64,000 nt of DNA. Origin: Nocardia huaxiensis (GTDB taxonomy: Bacteria; Actinomycetota; Actinomycetes; Mycobacteriales; Mycobacteriaceae). This document shows positions 33,850 to 42,001 of the stretch, in pieces. The notes under the pieces were generated by a model. It worked only from the letters and a program-made list of their open reading frames with translations. It did no database searches and was not told where the DNA came from. The stretch spans positions 5,394,001 through 5,458,000 of the forward strand of contig NZ_CP059399.1 of assembly GCF_013744875.1 (NCBI RefSeq), read 5' to 3'. Made by a program: the position numbers and the translations under genes. Numbering within the stretch: position 1 is the stretch's first letter; every line of letters begins with the position of its first letter.

Positions 33850-33881
33850 CGGCGTCGTCGGTGGGAGATCCGGCGACGCCG
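33850..33881. terminator. Hairpin between choD and the HAD-like gene
   Basis: CGGCGTCG (33850-33857) and CGACGCCG (33874-33881) are perfect 8-bp arms with a 16-nt loop in the 76-bp space between two converging genes. It probably ends choD transcription. Confidence 0.5.
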
Positions 33882-33901
33882 GCGCAGCGGAACCGCCCGG
33901 T

Positions 33902-34381
33902 TCAGCGGGCGTTGACGTGCACGAACCCCATCGGCGAGGTGGGCGGCGGCATCGCACCCACCGGTGCTCGGAATTCCTGCAGCGCGGCAAGCACATCCAC
34001 GTGCCGGGCCGCGTAGCAGCGCACCTGCGGCAGGGCGTGCGCGACCTCGCTGCGTTCGAGGGGCTCGGCGTCGATGTAGCCGACCTGGTCCATGCTCACG
34101 CCGAGTGTCTGCGCGATGCGGGTGATGGCGGCCGACTTTCGCCCCCAGCCGACTTCGACCACCGCGAAGCGATTCAGCAGTCCGTGCACGCGCAGCTGCT
34201 CCACCGTCCAGGCCCATTCGCCGCGACTGGCGACCGCGTGCATGACGCCGCGTTCGGCCAACAGTCGCAAGGAGCGCGCCGCATCGGCGCGCAGGGCCCC
34301 GCTGGTCGAGTCGGATACCACGCCGTCCCACAGCGTGTTATCCACTTCCCAGACAAGACATTTCACAGTCGGTGACATCAT
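33902..34381 (-). CDS. HAD-like (FkbH-type) protein with altered catalytic Asp
   Basis: 159 residues. LVWEVDNTLWDGVVSD aligns with the W-D-L-D-N-T-L-W-x-G motif of FkbH-like HAD proteins, but the nucleophile Asp is Glu12; the second Asp14 is kept. Later blocks are present: VASRGE (the Ser of motif II), GWGRKSAAI (the Lys) and QVGYIDAEPLERSEV (motif IV with D-A-E in place of D-D-x-P). FkbH proteins load glyceryl onto carrier proteins; a Glu at the nucleophile should hinder this, so this copy may be inactive or act by binding. It is convergent with choD. The start may be the second Met. Confidence 0.75.
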   Translation of the reverse strand: MMSPTVKCLVWEVDNTLWDGVVSDSTSGALRADAARSLRLLAERGVMHAVASRGEWAWTVEQLRVHGLLNRFAVVEVGWGRKSAAITRIAQTLGVSMDQVGYIDAEPLERSEVAHALPQVRCYAARHVDVLAALQEFRAPVGAMPPPTSPMGFVHVNAR

Positions 34382-34572
34382 CCTGCCTCTATCGTCGTCC
34401 CGTCGGCCCCCTTCCCGGGACCGCCCCGCGTGCCATCGTAGGGTCTGTCTGGGCCAACTTGCCACCGGTAGCAAATGCGAGACATTCGAGTTTCAGTGCT
34501 CGTGATGCAATCATGATCCCGGGGTTGCGGCTGGTGGCGGTGGCCTGAGAGCAACGGAAAGGGGCGAGGCCC

Positions 34573-35106
34573 ATGCGGCGTCGGTGGAAACTAGCGGGTG
34601 GCCCGGCCGCGCTCGCGCTGGCACTGGTACTGACCAGTTGTGGTGCCGCCGAGGAGTCGTCGCCGGTCGTGGTGGGGTCGCTGGATCCCACGCCCGCCTC
34701 GGCGCCCGATCTGCCCACCCCGTATTCGGCGCCACCCCAGGCCGGGACGGTGTCCATCGCGGCGGCGCCGACCACGCCGGCCGTCGATCCCTATGCCGAT
34801 CAGCCGCTCATCGATCACGTCGAGTGGACCGAGGCTGTCGACGGGGCTCGCCTCCTGGTCTATCCGACCACCGCCGGACGGCAGGACACCTTCCCCACCG
34901 CCGGTGATCGCGCCTGGCAGGAAGTGCTCGCCCTGTCCCCCGACGCCGACACCGCGGGCATGCAGGATCAGTTCCGCTGCCATTGGGAATGGGCGCGCGT
35001 GGTGGCCCCCAACAAGACCAGCTGGAATCTGGAGCCGTGGCGGCCCGCCGTCGGCTACCAGGAGACGGTGAACGCCCTGTGCAATCCGGGCGGACCCGAG
35101 CGGTGA
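34573..35106 (+). CDS. DUF2599 lipoprotein
   Basis: 177 residues with a lipoprotein signal (L-T-S-C, Cys23). About 55 residues of Pro/Ser/Ala-rich linker lead to the DUF2599 domain: HVEWTEAVDGARLLVYPT..GR, AWQEVLALSPD, QFRCHWEWARVVAPNKTSWNLEPWRP and NALCNPG. This matches the conserved C-H, K-x-x-W-N-L-E-x-W-R-P and C-N-P blocks. Two cysteines in this domain are likely paired. DUF2599 proteins of mycobacteria and nocardiae are secreted and have no known function. Confidence 0.88.
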   Translation: MRRRWKLAGGPAALALALVLTSCGAAEESSPVVVGSLDPTPASAPDLPTPYSAPPQAGTVSIAAAPTTPAVDPYADQPLIDHVEWTEAVDGARLLVYPTTAGRQDTFPTAGDRAWQEVLALSPDADTAGMQDQFRCHWEWARVVAPNKTSWNLEPWRPAVGYQETVNALCNPGGPER

Positions 35107-35221
35107 ACCGGTAACGGGACCATACCGACGAAAAGGCTTGCCACCGAGAACCTTCGAGCGTGGCGGTAAATGTGCGTATCGTTGGTGGCGTCCAGCGCGT
35201 ACTCCTCGGAGGGAGCGACCG

Positions 35222-36493
35222 GTGCAGTCTTGTGCGCCTGCGTCCACCGCCGGGCCGACACCCGCCCGGGTGCCCGCGCTGCCGCCGCGCGAGCTGTTCC
35301 CCGCGCTCGCCGAAACCTCGGACGTCTATCTGGATTCGGCCTCGACCACACAGAAACCGCTGCCGGTGATCGAGGCGGTGCGGCGGTACCACAGTTCCCG
35401 CACGGCCAATGCGGGGCGCGGGACGTATCCGTGGGCGGGCGGGCTCACCCGCGAGATCGAATCGGTGCGCGAACGCATGGCGGCCTTCATCCACGCCGAC
35501 GCCGACGAGGTGGTCTTCACCGGTGGAGCCACAGCCGGGCTCAACGCGGTGGCGCTGTCGTGGGGGCTGGCCAATCTGGCCGACGGGGACGAGATTCTCT
35601 ACAGTCCGCGCGATCATGCATCGAATGTCTATCCGTGGCATCACCTGCGACGGCTGCTGCGCGGGTTCGGGCGCGAGATCGTCTTGACGCCGTATCGGGT
35701 GAATGCCATGGGCGAGGCCGATATCGATGATCTCGAGCGCCGGATCGGGCCGCGCACGCGGATGATCACCGTCGGGCATCTGCATCACGTGTTCGGGGCG
35801 CTGAGCACACTCGAGGAATTGCGCGGGCGGATCGATCCGGCCATCGCGCTGTGCTTCGACTGTTCGCAGAGCGGCGGGCATCTGCCGGTGGATGTGCGGG
35901 AACTGGAAGCGGACTTCGCGGTGTTCTCCGCGCACAAGATGTTCGGAGCGCCGGGCACGGGCGTGCTGTACTGCCGTCGCCGCCGTCATGGCGAGCTGAT
36001 GCCGTTCCTGCCGGGCGGGAACTCGGGTGTGTCACTGGGCGACTCGGGACTGGTCGCGGGCGCCATGCCGCAACTGCTCGAGGGCGGCACCCACAATCTG
36101 CCCGGAATTCTTGCACTCGGTGCAGCATTGGAGGTGTTCGAGCGGGTCGGGCTCGAAGCCATCGGCACGCACAATCGCGCGCTGACCCAGCGGCTCATCA
36201 CCGGATTGCGTCCGGTGCCCGGACTCGAATTCCTGCCCGGCCCGGCGTACGCCCCGTGCGAAACCGGCTACGGCATCGTGTCGTTCACCCTCGACGGCAT
36301 CAGCACCGGCGACCTCGGATTCGTACTCAGCGAACTCGGTTTCCTGGTGCGCACCGGCACGCACTGCGTGCCCGCCGACGATGCACCCCGCGACGAGGAC
36401 TCGGTGCGGGTGAGCACGCACATCTACAACACCTTCGACGAGATCGACCGCTTCACCGAGTGTGTCGCCACGATTGCCGAGGAGGTCTCTTGA
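35222..36493 (+). CDS. Class V aminotransferase / cysteine desulfurase-like enzyme (cluster gene 1)
   Basis: 423 residues from GTG 35222, with GGAGGGAG 7 nt before it. YLDSASTTQKP, GRGTYPWAGGLTREIE and FTGGATAGLNAVA are the class V (SufS-like) blocks. DHASNVYPW gives the His that stacks on PLP; the Schiff-base Lys is K239 in FSAHKMFGAPGTG, and Cys382 in RTGTHCVPAD occupies the persulfide-cysteine position of SufS. It should release sulfur from cysteine or a close analogue, or else act as a plain aminotransferase/lyase. The gene ends TGA inside the start of the next gene (TTGA). No Suf or Isc scaffold genes are adjacent. Confidence 0.85.
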   Translation: MQSCAPASTAGPTPARVPALPPRELFPALAETSDVYLDSASTTQKPLPVIEAVRRYHSSRTANAGRGTYPWAGGLTREIESVRERMAAFIHADADEVVFTGGATAGLNAVALSWGLANLADGDEILYSPRDHASNVYPWHHLRRLLRGFGREIVLTPYRVNAMGEADIDDLERRIGPRTRMITVGHLHHVFGALSTLEELRGRIDPAIALCFDCSQSGGHLPVDVRELEADFAVFSAHKMFGAPGTGVLYCRRRRHGELMPFLPGGNSGVSLGDSGLVAGAMPQLLEGGTHNLPGILALGAALEVFERVGLEAIGTHNRALTQRLITGLRPVPGLEFLPGPAYAPCETGYGIVSFTLDGISTGDLGFVLSELGFLVRTGTHCVPADDAPRDEDSVRVSTHIYNTFDEIDRFTECVATIAEEVS

Positions 36494-37755
36494 CGAGCAA
36501 TGGCCACGAGCCCCGCTACGACCGCCGCGCCGCCTCCCGGGTGCTGGCCGTGTTGGCCCGGCCCGGGCTCGGCGCTTCCGCCACCGTGCCCGCCGCGCCA
36601 CGCCGCATCGAATACACGTGCGCGCGACTACAACCCGAACCCGGCTCGCATCTGACGCTGTCGCAGCGGCTGTATCTGGAGCGGTTCATGCGGCCGTGCC
36701 GGGCCGAACAGGTCACCAGCGCCACCCATCGCATCGCATGGACCGACAGCGACGGAATCCCCAATACCGGGCACTTCCACTCCGGTGGGCTCGGGCCGAT
36801 CATGCCCATCGCCATGCGCGAGACGGTGCTGACGCTGTGGCATGCGCTGGCCGCCGATACCGGGCTGGCGCAGCGCATTTCCGCGCTGACCGAGCGGGAT
36901 CTCGCGGTCCTCGAGGGGACGACCACCGATCACGAACCCCTCGACATCTTCCGGGTGGGCATCGAGGCGTGCGGGCGCGCGTTGGCACAGCATGCACTGC
37001 TGGCACGGTGGACGCCGTATCGCACGCCGAGCGAATTCGCGCTCGGAATGCGGGATTCGGGGATCTACAGCGCGGTCGCGACCCGCTGGTATTGGGAATT
37101 ACAGGCGTCGAGCTATCGGCGCGGAATGATCGCGGCCACCCTCACCACGCAACCCGATGGGACGGTGCGGTATTCGGCGGAAACCGTGGCAATGTTGCGC
37201 TCGATGAAAGACTCCACCATCGAGGACGCGCATCGAATCATGCGGCGCGCCACCACCGCCGAAGGCTTGAGCGTGGCGGAGGCCATCGCCAAATACCACG
37301 ATGAACTGGACCTGATTTCGCGGCAGTACGCCTTGCTGCCGCCCGGGACGCGGCCCGCGTGCCTGGCCGCCATGCCGCATCAACTGGGCGGGGCGCACTA
37401 CAGCATTCTGCCGTTGATCGTGGATCGGTTCACCGAACTGTTCACCGGGATCGCCGAACGGCTCGGCATTACCGAGGTGCCCGGGGAAACCGGTTCGGAG
37501 ACCGGGGAACTGAGTGCCGACGATCTGGTCTTCTACGTGCCGGACATGAACTGCCAGCACTGTGTGCGCACCATTACCGGGACGCTGGAATCGATGAGCA
37601 TCCGGGTGCACGAGATCGATCTGATCAGCAAACGGGTCGCGGCCGAATTCCGCAGTCCGCGCAATCGGCAGCGCGCGTTCGAAGCGTTGCGCGACAGCGG
37701 CTACAACCCGACCACCGCGCTGCCCGTCGCGGCGACCACGGACAAGGCCGTATGA
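36490..37755 (+). CDS. Unknown protein with C-terminal heavy-metal-associated domain (cluster gene 2)
   Basis: 421 residues from TTG 36490, preceded by GGAGG and overlapping the previous stop. Residues 1-340 match nothing I recognise; they are soluble, with conserved-looking blocks NTGHFHSGGLGPIMP, FALGMRDSGIYSAVATRWYW and RPACLAAMPHQLGGAHYSILPL, and many His and Cys. Residues 345-410 form a copper-chaperone-type HMA fold with M-N-C-x-x-C (Cys355, Cys358) followed by VRTITGTLESM and FEALRDSGYNP. The HMA domain could hold copper, zinc or another soft metal for the sulfur-handling neighbours. The long frame upstream belongs to the previous gene. Confidence 0.8.
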   Translation: MTSNGHEPRYDRRAASRVLAVLARPGLGASATVPAAPRRIEYTCARLQPEPGSHLTLSQRLYLERFMRPCRAEQVTSATHRIAWTDSDGIPNTGHFHSGGLGPIMPIAMRETVLTLWHALAADTGLAQRISALTERDLAVLEGTTTDHEPLDIFRVGIEACGRALAQHALLARWTPYRTPSEFALGMRDSGIYSAVATRWYWELQASSYRRGMIAATLTTQPDGTVRYSAETVAMLRSMKDSTIEDAHRIMRRATTAEGLSVAEAIAKYHDELDLISRQYALLPPGTRPACLAAMPHQLGGAHYSILPLIVDRFTELFTGIAERLGITEVPGETGSETGELSADDLVFYVPDMNCQHCVRTITGTLESMSIRVHEIDLISKRVAAEFRSPRNRQRAFEALRDSGYNPTTALPVAATTDKAV

Positions 37756-39227
37756 CGGCTGCCGCGCCGCCGGGGCTGCCGGCGAAAATCCATCCGCTGG
37801 TGCGCGCGTTCCTGGATGCTCCCGGCGCGGTCGAAGCCGCGCTGCGGGGGTTCGGGTCACCGGCGCACCTGGTGTTTCCGCAGGTGTTCGCCGACAATCT
37901 GGGGCGGCTGCGCGGCGTGCTGGAGGAGCGGGCGCCGCGGTATCGGATCTGCTACGCGCACAAGGTCAATCAGTCGCGGGCGTTCGTGCGGACGGCCGAG
38001 TCCGCGGGGATCGGGGTGGATGTGGCCTCGGTGCGCGAGCTGGCCAGCGCGGTCGGAGCGGGGTTCGGTCCGCAGCGCATCGAGGTGACCGGGCCCAAAG
38101 GGGAGGAGTTTCTGCGCGAACTGCACGGCAGCGGGACCACGATCAATATCGACAATCTGTGGGAGTTGCGGCGGCTCGGCGCGCTGGCCGGGGACGGGCC
38201 GACCGTGCCGGTGCTGGTGCGGTTGTGCGGGTTTCCGGGGGCGCCGATCAGCCGGTTCGGGGTGCCGTTGCGGCAGCTCGGGGACGTGCTGGACGAGCTG
38301 GTGGCGCAGCGGGACCGGATCGCGTTCCGCGGGTTCGCCTTCCATATCGATTCCGGGGAGCTGGCCGAACGGGTGCGGGCAGTGGACGCGTGCCTGGAGG
38401 CGACCGAGCGAGCGTATGCGCGGGGGCTCGCGCCCACCGTGCTGAATATCGGCGGCGGGTTCCGGCAGGTGTTCACCGCTGACGCCGACGCTTTCGACGA
38501 CTACGTGATCACGCTGCGGGAATCGCTGCTCGGGCGCGGTGAGCCGATGACGTGGGGCGGCAATACTTTCGGATTCCATATCGATGGCGGCGCGGTGCAC
38601 GGGATTCCGGTGTTCCACAAGTATGCGAATACGGTGGCGGCGGACCGGATGCTGGCCGAGCTGTTGGATACCGGGCTCGAGGCGCACGGCGGGCGGACAA
38701 TCGCGCAGGTGTGCGCGGAGAACCTGCTCGAATTGTGGCTCGAGCCCGGGAAGGCGCTGGTCGACCATGCCGGAATCACCGTGGCGCGGGTCGAATTCGT
38801 CAAGGATGCCGCGGACGGCAGTCTGCTGGTGCACCTGGATGTCAGCCGCGATACCGTGACGCCCGCCGATCAAGAGGTGATGGTGGATCCCCTGCTGGTG
38901 TCGAGTACCGAGCACGGACCGTCCGATTCCGGTGCGGCGGGCGTCTTTCTCGCGGGGCGACTGTGTCTGGAACGCGACCTGGTGACCAATCACAAGGTGT
39001 GGCTGCCGCACCGGCCGCGCTCCGGCGACATGATCGTATTCCCGAATACCGGCGCCTACCATATGGATTTGTCGGCAGCGACTGCATCGATGCATCCACT
39101 GCCACCGAAATTGGCCGTATTCCGTTGTTCCGACGGCGAGTTCCAGGTGTGCCGCGACCTCGAGTACGAGCCCGGTGAATTCGTCGCAGCGTCACCGTCA
39201 TTCCTCGAACGGCACGAGGTGCAATGA
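37752..39227 (+). CDS. Type III-fold PLP enzyme, decarboxylase-like (Y4yA-type, cluster gene 3)
   Basis: 491 residues; the ATG overlaps the previous stop (ATGA). It has the alanine racemase/ornithine-diaminopimelate decarboxylase fold: PLP lysine K71 in CYAHKVNQSRAFVR, GVDVASVRELASA, GFAFHIDSG, LNIGGGFRQVF (phosphate loop) and, at the end, CLERDLVTNHKVWLP and PNTGAYHMDL, the carboxyl-terminal barrel block. It resembles the Y4yA group, which is not well characterised. It probably decarboxylates an amino acid or amino-acid adduct made by the neighbouring PLP enzymes. Its insertion around residues 240-330 is longer than in lysA-type enzymes. Confidence 0.8.
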   Translation: MTAAAPPGLPAKIHPLVRAFLDAPGAVEAALRGFGSPAHLVFPQVFADNLGRLRGVLEERAPRYRICYAHKVNQSRAFVRTAESAGIGVDVASVRELASAVGAGFGPQRIEVTGPKGEEFLRELHGSGTTINIDNLWELRRLGALAGDGPTVPVLVRLCGFPGAPISRFGVPLRQLGDVLDELVAQRDRIAFRGFAFHIDSGELAERVRAVDACLEATERAYARGLAPTVLNIGGGFRQVFTADADAFDDYVITLRESLLGRGEPMTWGGNTFGFHIDGGAVHGIPVFHKYANTVAADRMLAELLDTGLEAHGGRTIAQVCAENLLELWLEPGKALVDHAGITVARVEFVKDAADGSLLVHLDVSRDTVTPADQEVMVDPLLVSSTEHGPSDSGAAGVFLAGRLCLERDLVTNHKVWLPHRPRSGDMIVFPNTGAYHMDLSAATASMHPLPPKLAVFRCSDGEFQVCRDLEYEPGEFVAASPSFLERHEVQ

Positions 39228-40561
39228 TGCGCTACGACCACATCACCGAACTCATCGGCAATACTCCCCTGCTGCGGCTGGATCCCGCCGTGCACGGACT
39301 GCCACATGTCGAGTTGTACGCGAAACTGGAGTCCTACAACCCGTTCGGATCGGTCAAGGACCGGGTGGCGTGGGGCATGATCCGTGACGATCTCGACGAT
39401 CTGATCGAACGCAAACAGACCCTCATCGAGGCGTCGAGCGGCAATACCGCCAAGGCGCTCCGCATTCTGGGGGCCATGCACGGAATCGGGCTGCGGGCGG
39501 TCACCAATCGCATCAAGGTGAGCGAAGTGCGGGATCTCCTGCAACTATTCGGCACCGACATCGAGGAACTCCCCGGGCTGTCCGAGTGCCCGGACCCGAC
39601 CGCGCCCAATGACGTGTACTCGGTCATCGAATCGACCATGTCGAAAACGCCCGGCGCCTGGTATCACCCGTCGCAGTACACCAGCGAGAAGAATATCGAA
39701 GCGCATTACGCGGGCACCGGTCGTGAGATTCACGAGGATCTGGCGCGCGACGGCATCACCCGCGTCGACTACCTCATCGGCGGACTGGGCACCACCGGTT
39801 CCACGCGCGGCGCGGCGACATTTCTGCGCAAACACAATCCGGAATTGCGCACCGTCGCCGTGGTCTCCGAACGCGGCGACTTCATCCCCGGCATCCGCTC
39901 GGAAACCGAGATGTGGGATGTGGGCCTGTTCCAGCCCGACTTCTACGACCGCATCATCCCCGTGGAAGCGGGCCGGGCCGTCGACGCGACCCTCGCTCTG
40001 GCCACCGGCTACGGCATCCTGGCAGGGCCCACCAGCGGCGCCGGCTACGCCGCCGCCCTGGAACACCTGGCCGCCCTGGACATTTCGCCACGTGACGATC
40101 ACCCTCTGGTGGCGGTTTTCATCGTCTGCGACCGCCTCGAACCGTACCTCTCCTACATCCGCAAGCGCCGCCCCGAGTTGTTCGGCCGCACCAAACGCAC
40201 CGCCCCGCCCTCCCCCGGCGAACTGGCCGCCACCCCCACCCTCTCCCCCGACGAACTCGAAACCCTGGACCGCACCGCCCGCCCCACCCTCGTGGACACC
40301 CGCGGCGCCATGGCCTACCGCATCGCCCACGTCCCCGGCGCGGTCAACATCCGCGACGACCAACTCGACGACATGTTCACCCACGGCATCCCCTTCTCCC
40401 GTTCCCGCCCACTGGTTTTCATCTGCCCCGTAGGCGACCTCTCCCTCCGCTTCGCCGCGCTGGCCCGCCGCGCCGGCTACGACGCCCACAGCCTCGCCGG
40501 CGGCATCACCGCCTGGCGCGACACCGGCAAACCCATGGAATCGTCGGCTCCACGCGGGTAA
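39224..40561 (+). CDS. PLP-dependent cysteine synthase-like enzyme fused to a rhodanese domain (cluster gene 4)
   Basis: 445 residues; ATG overlaps the previous stop (ATGA). Residues 1-325 are a CysK/CBS-type fold: PLP lysine K45 in FGSVKDRVA, SSGNTAKAL in place of the usual SGNTG, and the phosphate loop GGLGTTGSTRG around 187-196. It would replace a leaving group on serine derivatives with a nucleophile, such as sulfide, persulfide or an amine. Residues 350-440 are a rhodanese domain (LVDTRGAMAYRIAHVPGAVNIR) with active Cys401 in FICPVGDLS and the closing LAGGITAWRDTGKP. The fusion suggests that sulfur is passed directly to the synthase, or that it senses sulfane sulfur. Confidence 0.85.
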   Translation: MMRYDHITELIGNTPLLRLDPAVHGLPHVELYAKLESYNPFGSVKDRVAWGMIRDDLDDLIERKQTLIEASSGNTAKALRILGAMHGIGLRAVTNRIKVSEVRDLLQLFGTDIEELPGLSECPDPTAPNDVYSVIESTMSKTPGAWYHPSQYTSEKNIEAHYAGTGREIHEDLARDGITRVDYLIGGLGTTGSTRGAATFLRKHNPELRTVAVVSERGDFIPGIRSETEMWDVGLFQPDFYDRIIPVEAGRAVDATLALATGYGILAGPTSGAGYAAALEHLAALDISPRDDHPLVAVFIVCDRLEPYLSYIRKRRPELFGRTKRTAPPSPGELAATPTLSPDELETLDRTARPTLVDTRGAMAYRIAHVPGAVNIRDDQLDDMFTHGIPFSRSRPLVFICPVGDLSLRFAALARRAGYDAHSLAGGITAWRDTGKPMESSAPRG

Positions 40562-40658
40562 CGAGGTTTCGGTCCACGGTTTCAGCGACTGGACAGTTCG
40601 GTTCCGGCCCGCGAAGATGCCCCGGGTATCGGTTACTCGACCTCGGGGGTTGAACTAC

Positions 40659-41114
40659 ATGTCACTGTCACGAAAGCTGGCACACACCTTGGTGATTCCG
40701 GTCGCCGGCGCACTGGCCCTGGTCGCGCCGGGCACCGCCCACGCGGCCAGGGATCTGTACGGCGCGATGGCGGTCTCCTACACCCCAGGCTCCTATGCCG
40801 TCGGCATCGCGGTCGACTACACGACCCAGGACGAAGCGGATCAGGCAGCGAAGGACGCCTGCGCGGGATACCTCGGATGCACGGTCCTCCTCCAGATCCA
40901 CAACGAGTGCGGCGCGGTCCTCGAACGTGACTACCGACTCCCCTGGGGCGCAATCAAACCCACCTACTACATGGGCACCGGCCCCACCGCGGCCGCGGCC
41001 GAAGAGGACGCGCGCGCTCACGCGGGCCCCGACGGCGATCTGCTGGCGCCGTACATGTACATGGTGAAGCCGCTCTTCCTCCTCGACACCGCCTGCACCT
41101 CGAACGCGGGATGA
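40659..41114 (+). CDS. Secreted DUF4189 protein
   Basis: 151 residues with a signal peptide (cut after THA/AHA near residue 27). DLYGAMAVSYTPGSYAVGIAVDYTTQDEADQAAKDAC contains the A-x-A-x-x-A-C pattern of DUF4189, then GCTVLLQIHNECGAV and the final Cys-Thr. Four cysteines suggest two disulfide bonds. The family is secreted by nocardiae and mycobacteria and has no known function. A GC-rich hairpin lies after the stop codon. Confidence 0.8.
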   Translation: MSLSRKLAHTLVIPVAGALALVAPGTAHAARDLYGAMAVSYTPGSYAVGIAVDYTTQDEADQAAKDACAGYLGCTVLLQIHNECGAVLERDYRLPWGAIKPTYYMGTGPTAAAAEEDARAHAGPDGDLLAPYMYMVKPLFLLDTACTSNAG

Positions 41115-41129
41115 CAGCAGGCGGGCGAA

Positions 41130-41150
41130 CCGGCCCCGCACGTCGGCCGG
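41130..41150. terminator. GC-rich hairpin after the DUF4189 gene
   Basis: CCGGCC (41130-41135) and GGCCGG (41145-41150) pair with a 9-nt loop, 16 bp after the stop codon. There is no T-tract. Confidence 0.35.
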
Positions 41151-41194
41151 GGAGATCCCGTCTCCGGTGACGCGAAGGCCGCTACAGTCCATGG

Positions 41195-41983
41195 ATGAAC
41201 GAAGACAAGGCGCTGAGCGGGCGCATCGCACTGGTCACCGGAGGTGGGCGCGGGATCGGGCGTGCGATCTCGCAGGGTTTGGCCGCGCGGGGCGCTGCGG
41301 TGGCGGTGAACTGGTCGCGCGATGAGCAATCCGCGAAAGATGTTGTGACGCAGATCGAGTCCGAGGGCGGGCGGGCCCTCGCCGTGCATGCTCCCGTGCA
41401 GGATTTCGACGCGGTCGCCGCCATGGTCGAACGCGTCGACGCCGAGCTCGGGCCGATCGACATTCTGGTGCACAATGCCGGAATCGCCAGCCGGGGCAAT
41501 ACCGTCGCCGAGACACCGGTCGCGGAGGTCGAGAAGCTGCTCGCCGTGCATGCGATCGCGCCGCACAATCTGACGCGGCTGGTGCTTCCGGCGATGCGGC
41601 AGTGTTCGCGCGGCGACATCGTGATGATCAGCAGCGTCGCCGCGCACCAACTGGGAGCCAATGGCGCGCCCTACAATATGGCCAAGGCCGCATTGGAGGC
41701 GCTGGCGCATACCCTCGCGAAAGAGGAAGCGGCGCATGGTATTCACGTCAATATCGTGGCGCCGGGGCTGGTTGCCACCGACATGGGCGACCGCCTGACC
41801 GCCGCCCTCACCGGGGGCGTCACCCGTCAGGCCAGCGGCCTCGACGACCACTCTCCCTTCGGCCATGTGTGCCGGCCGAGCGAAATCGCCGATGTGGTGG
41901 CGTTCCTGGTGTCACCGGCGGCCGGGTATGTCACCGGGCAGCGGATCGTCGTCGACGGCGGGGCGCATCCGCACCGGCCGTGA
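41195..41983 (+). CDS. SDR-family oxidoreductase (FabG-like)
   Basis: 262 residues. The NAD(P)-binding TGGGRGIGRA is near residue 14, the N-A-G motif is HNAGIAS, and the catalytic Ser-Tyr-Lys set is visible in MISSVAAHQ and YNMAKAAL. An Arg-containing NWSRDEQ after strand 2 favours NADPH. The end, VTGQRIVVDGG, is the classical SDR close. Substrate unknown. The ATG at 41195 has no strong ribosome site. It is convergent with a methyltransferase gene. Confidence 0.9.
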   Translation: MNEDKALSGRIALVTGGGRGIGRAISQGLAARGAAVAVNWSRDEQSAKDVVTQIESEGGRALAVHAPVQDFDAVAAMVERVDAELGPIDILVHNAGIASRGNTVAETPVAEVEKLLAVHAIAPHNLTRLVLPAMRQCSRGDIVMISSVAAHQLGANGAPYNMAKAALEALAHTLAKEEAAHGIHVNIVAPGLVATDMGDRLTAALTGGVTRQASGLDDHSPFGHVCRPSEIADVVAFLVSPAAGYVTGQRIVVDGGAHPHRP

Positions 41984-42001
41984 ACGGGACGCCGTCTGCG
42001 G

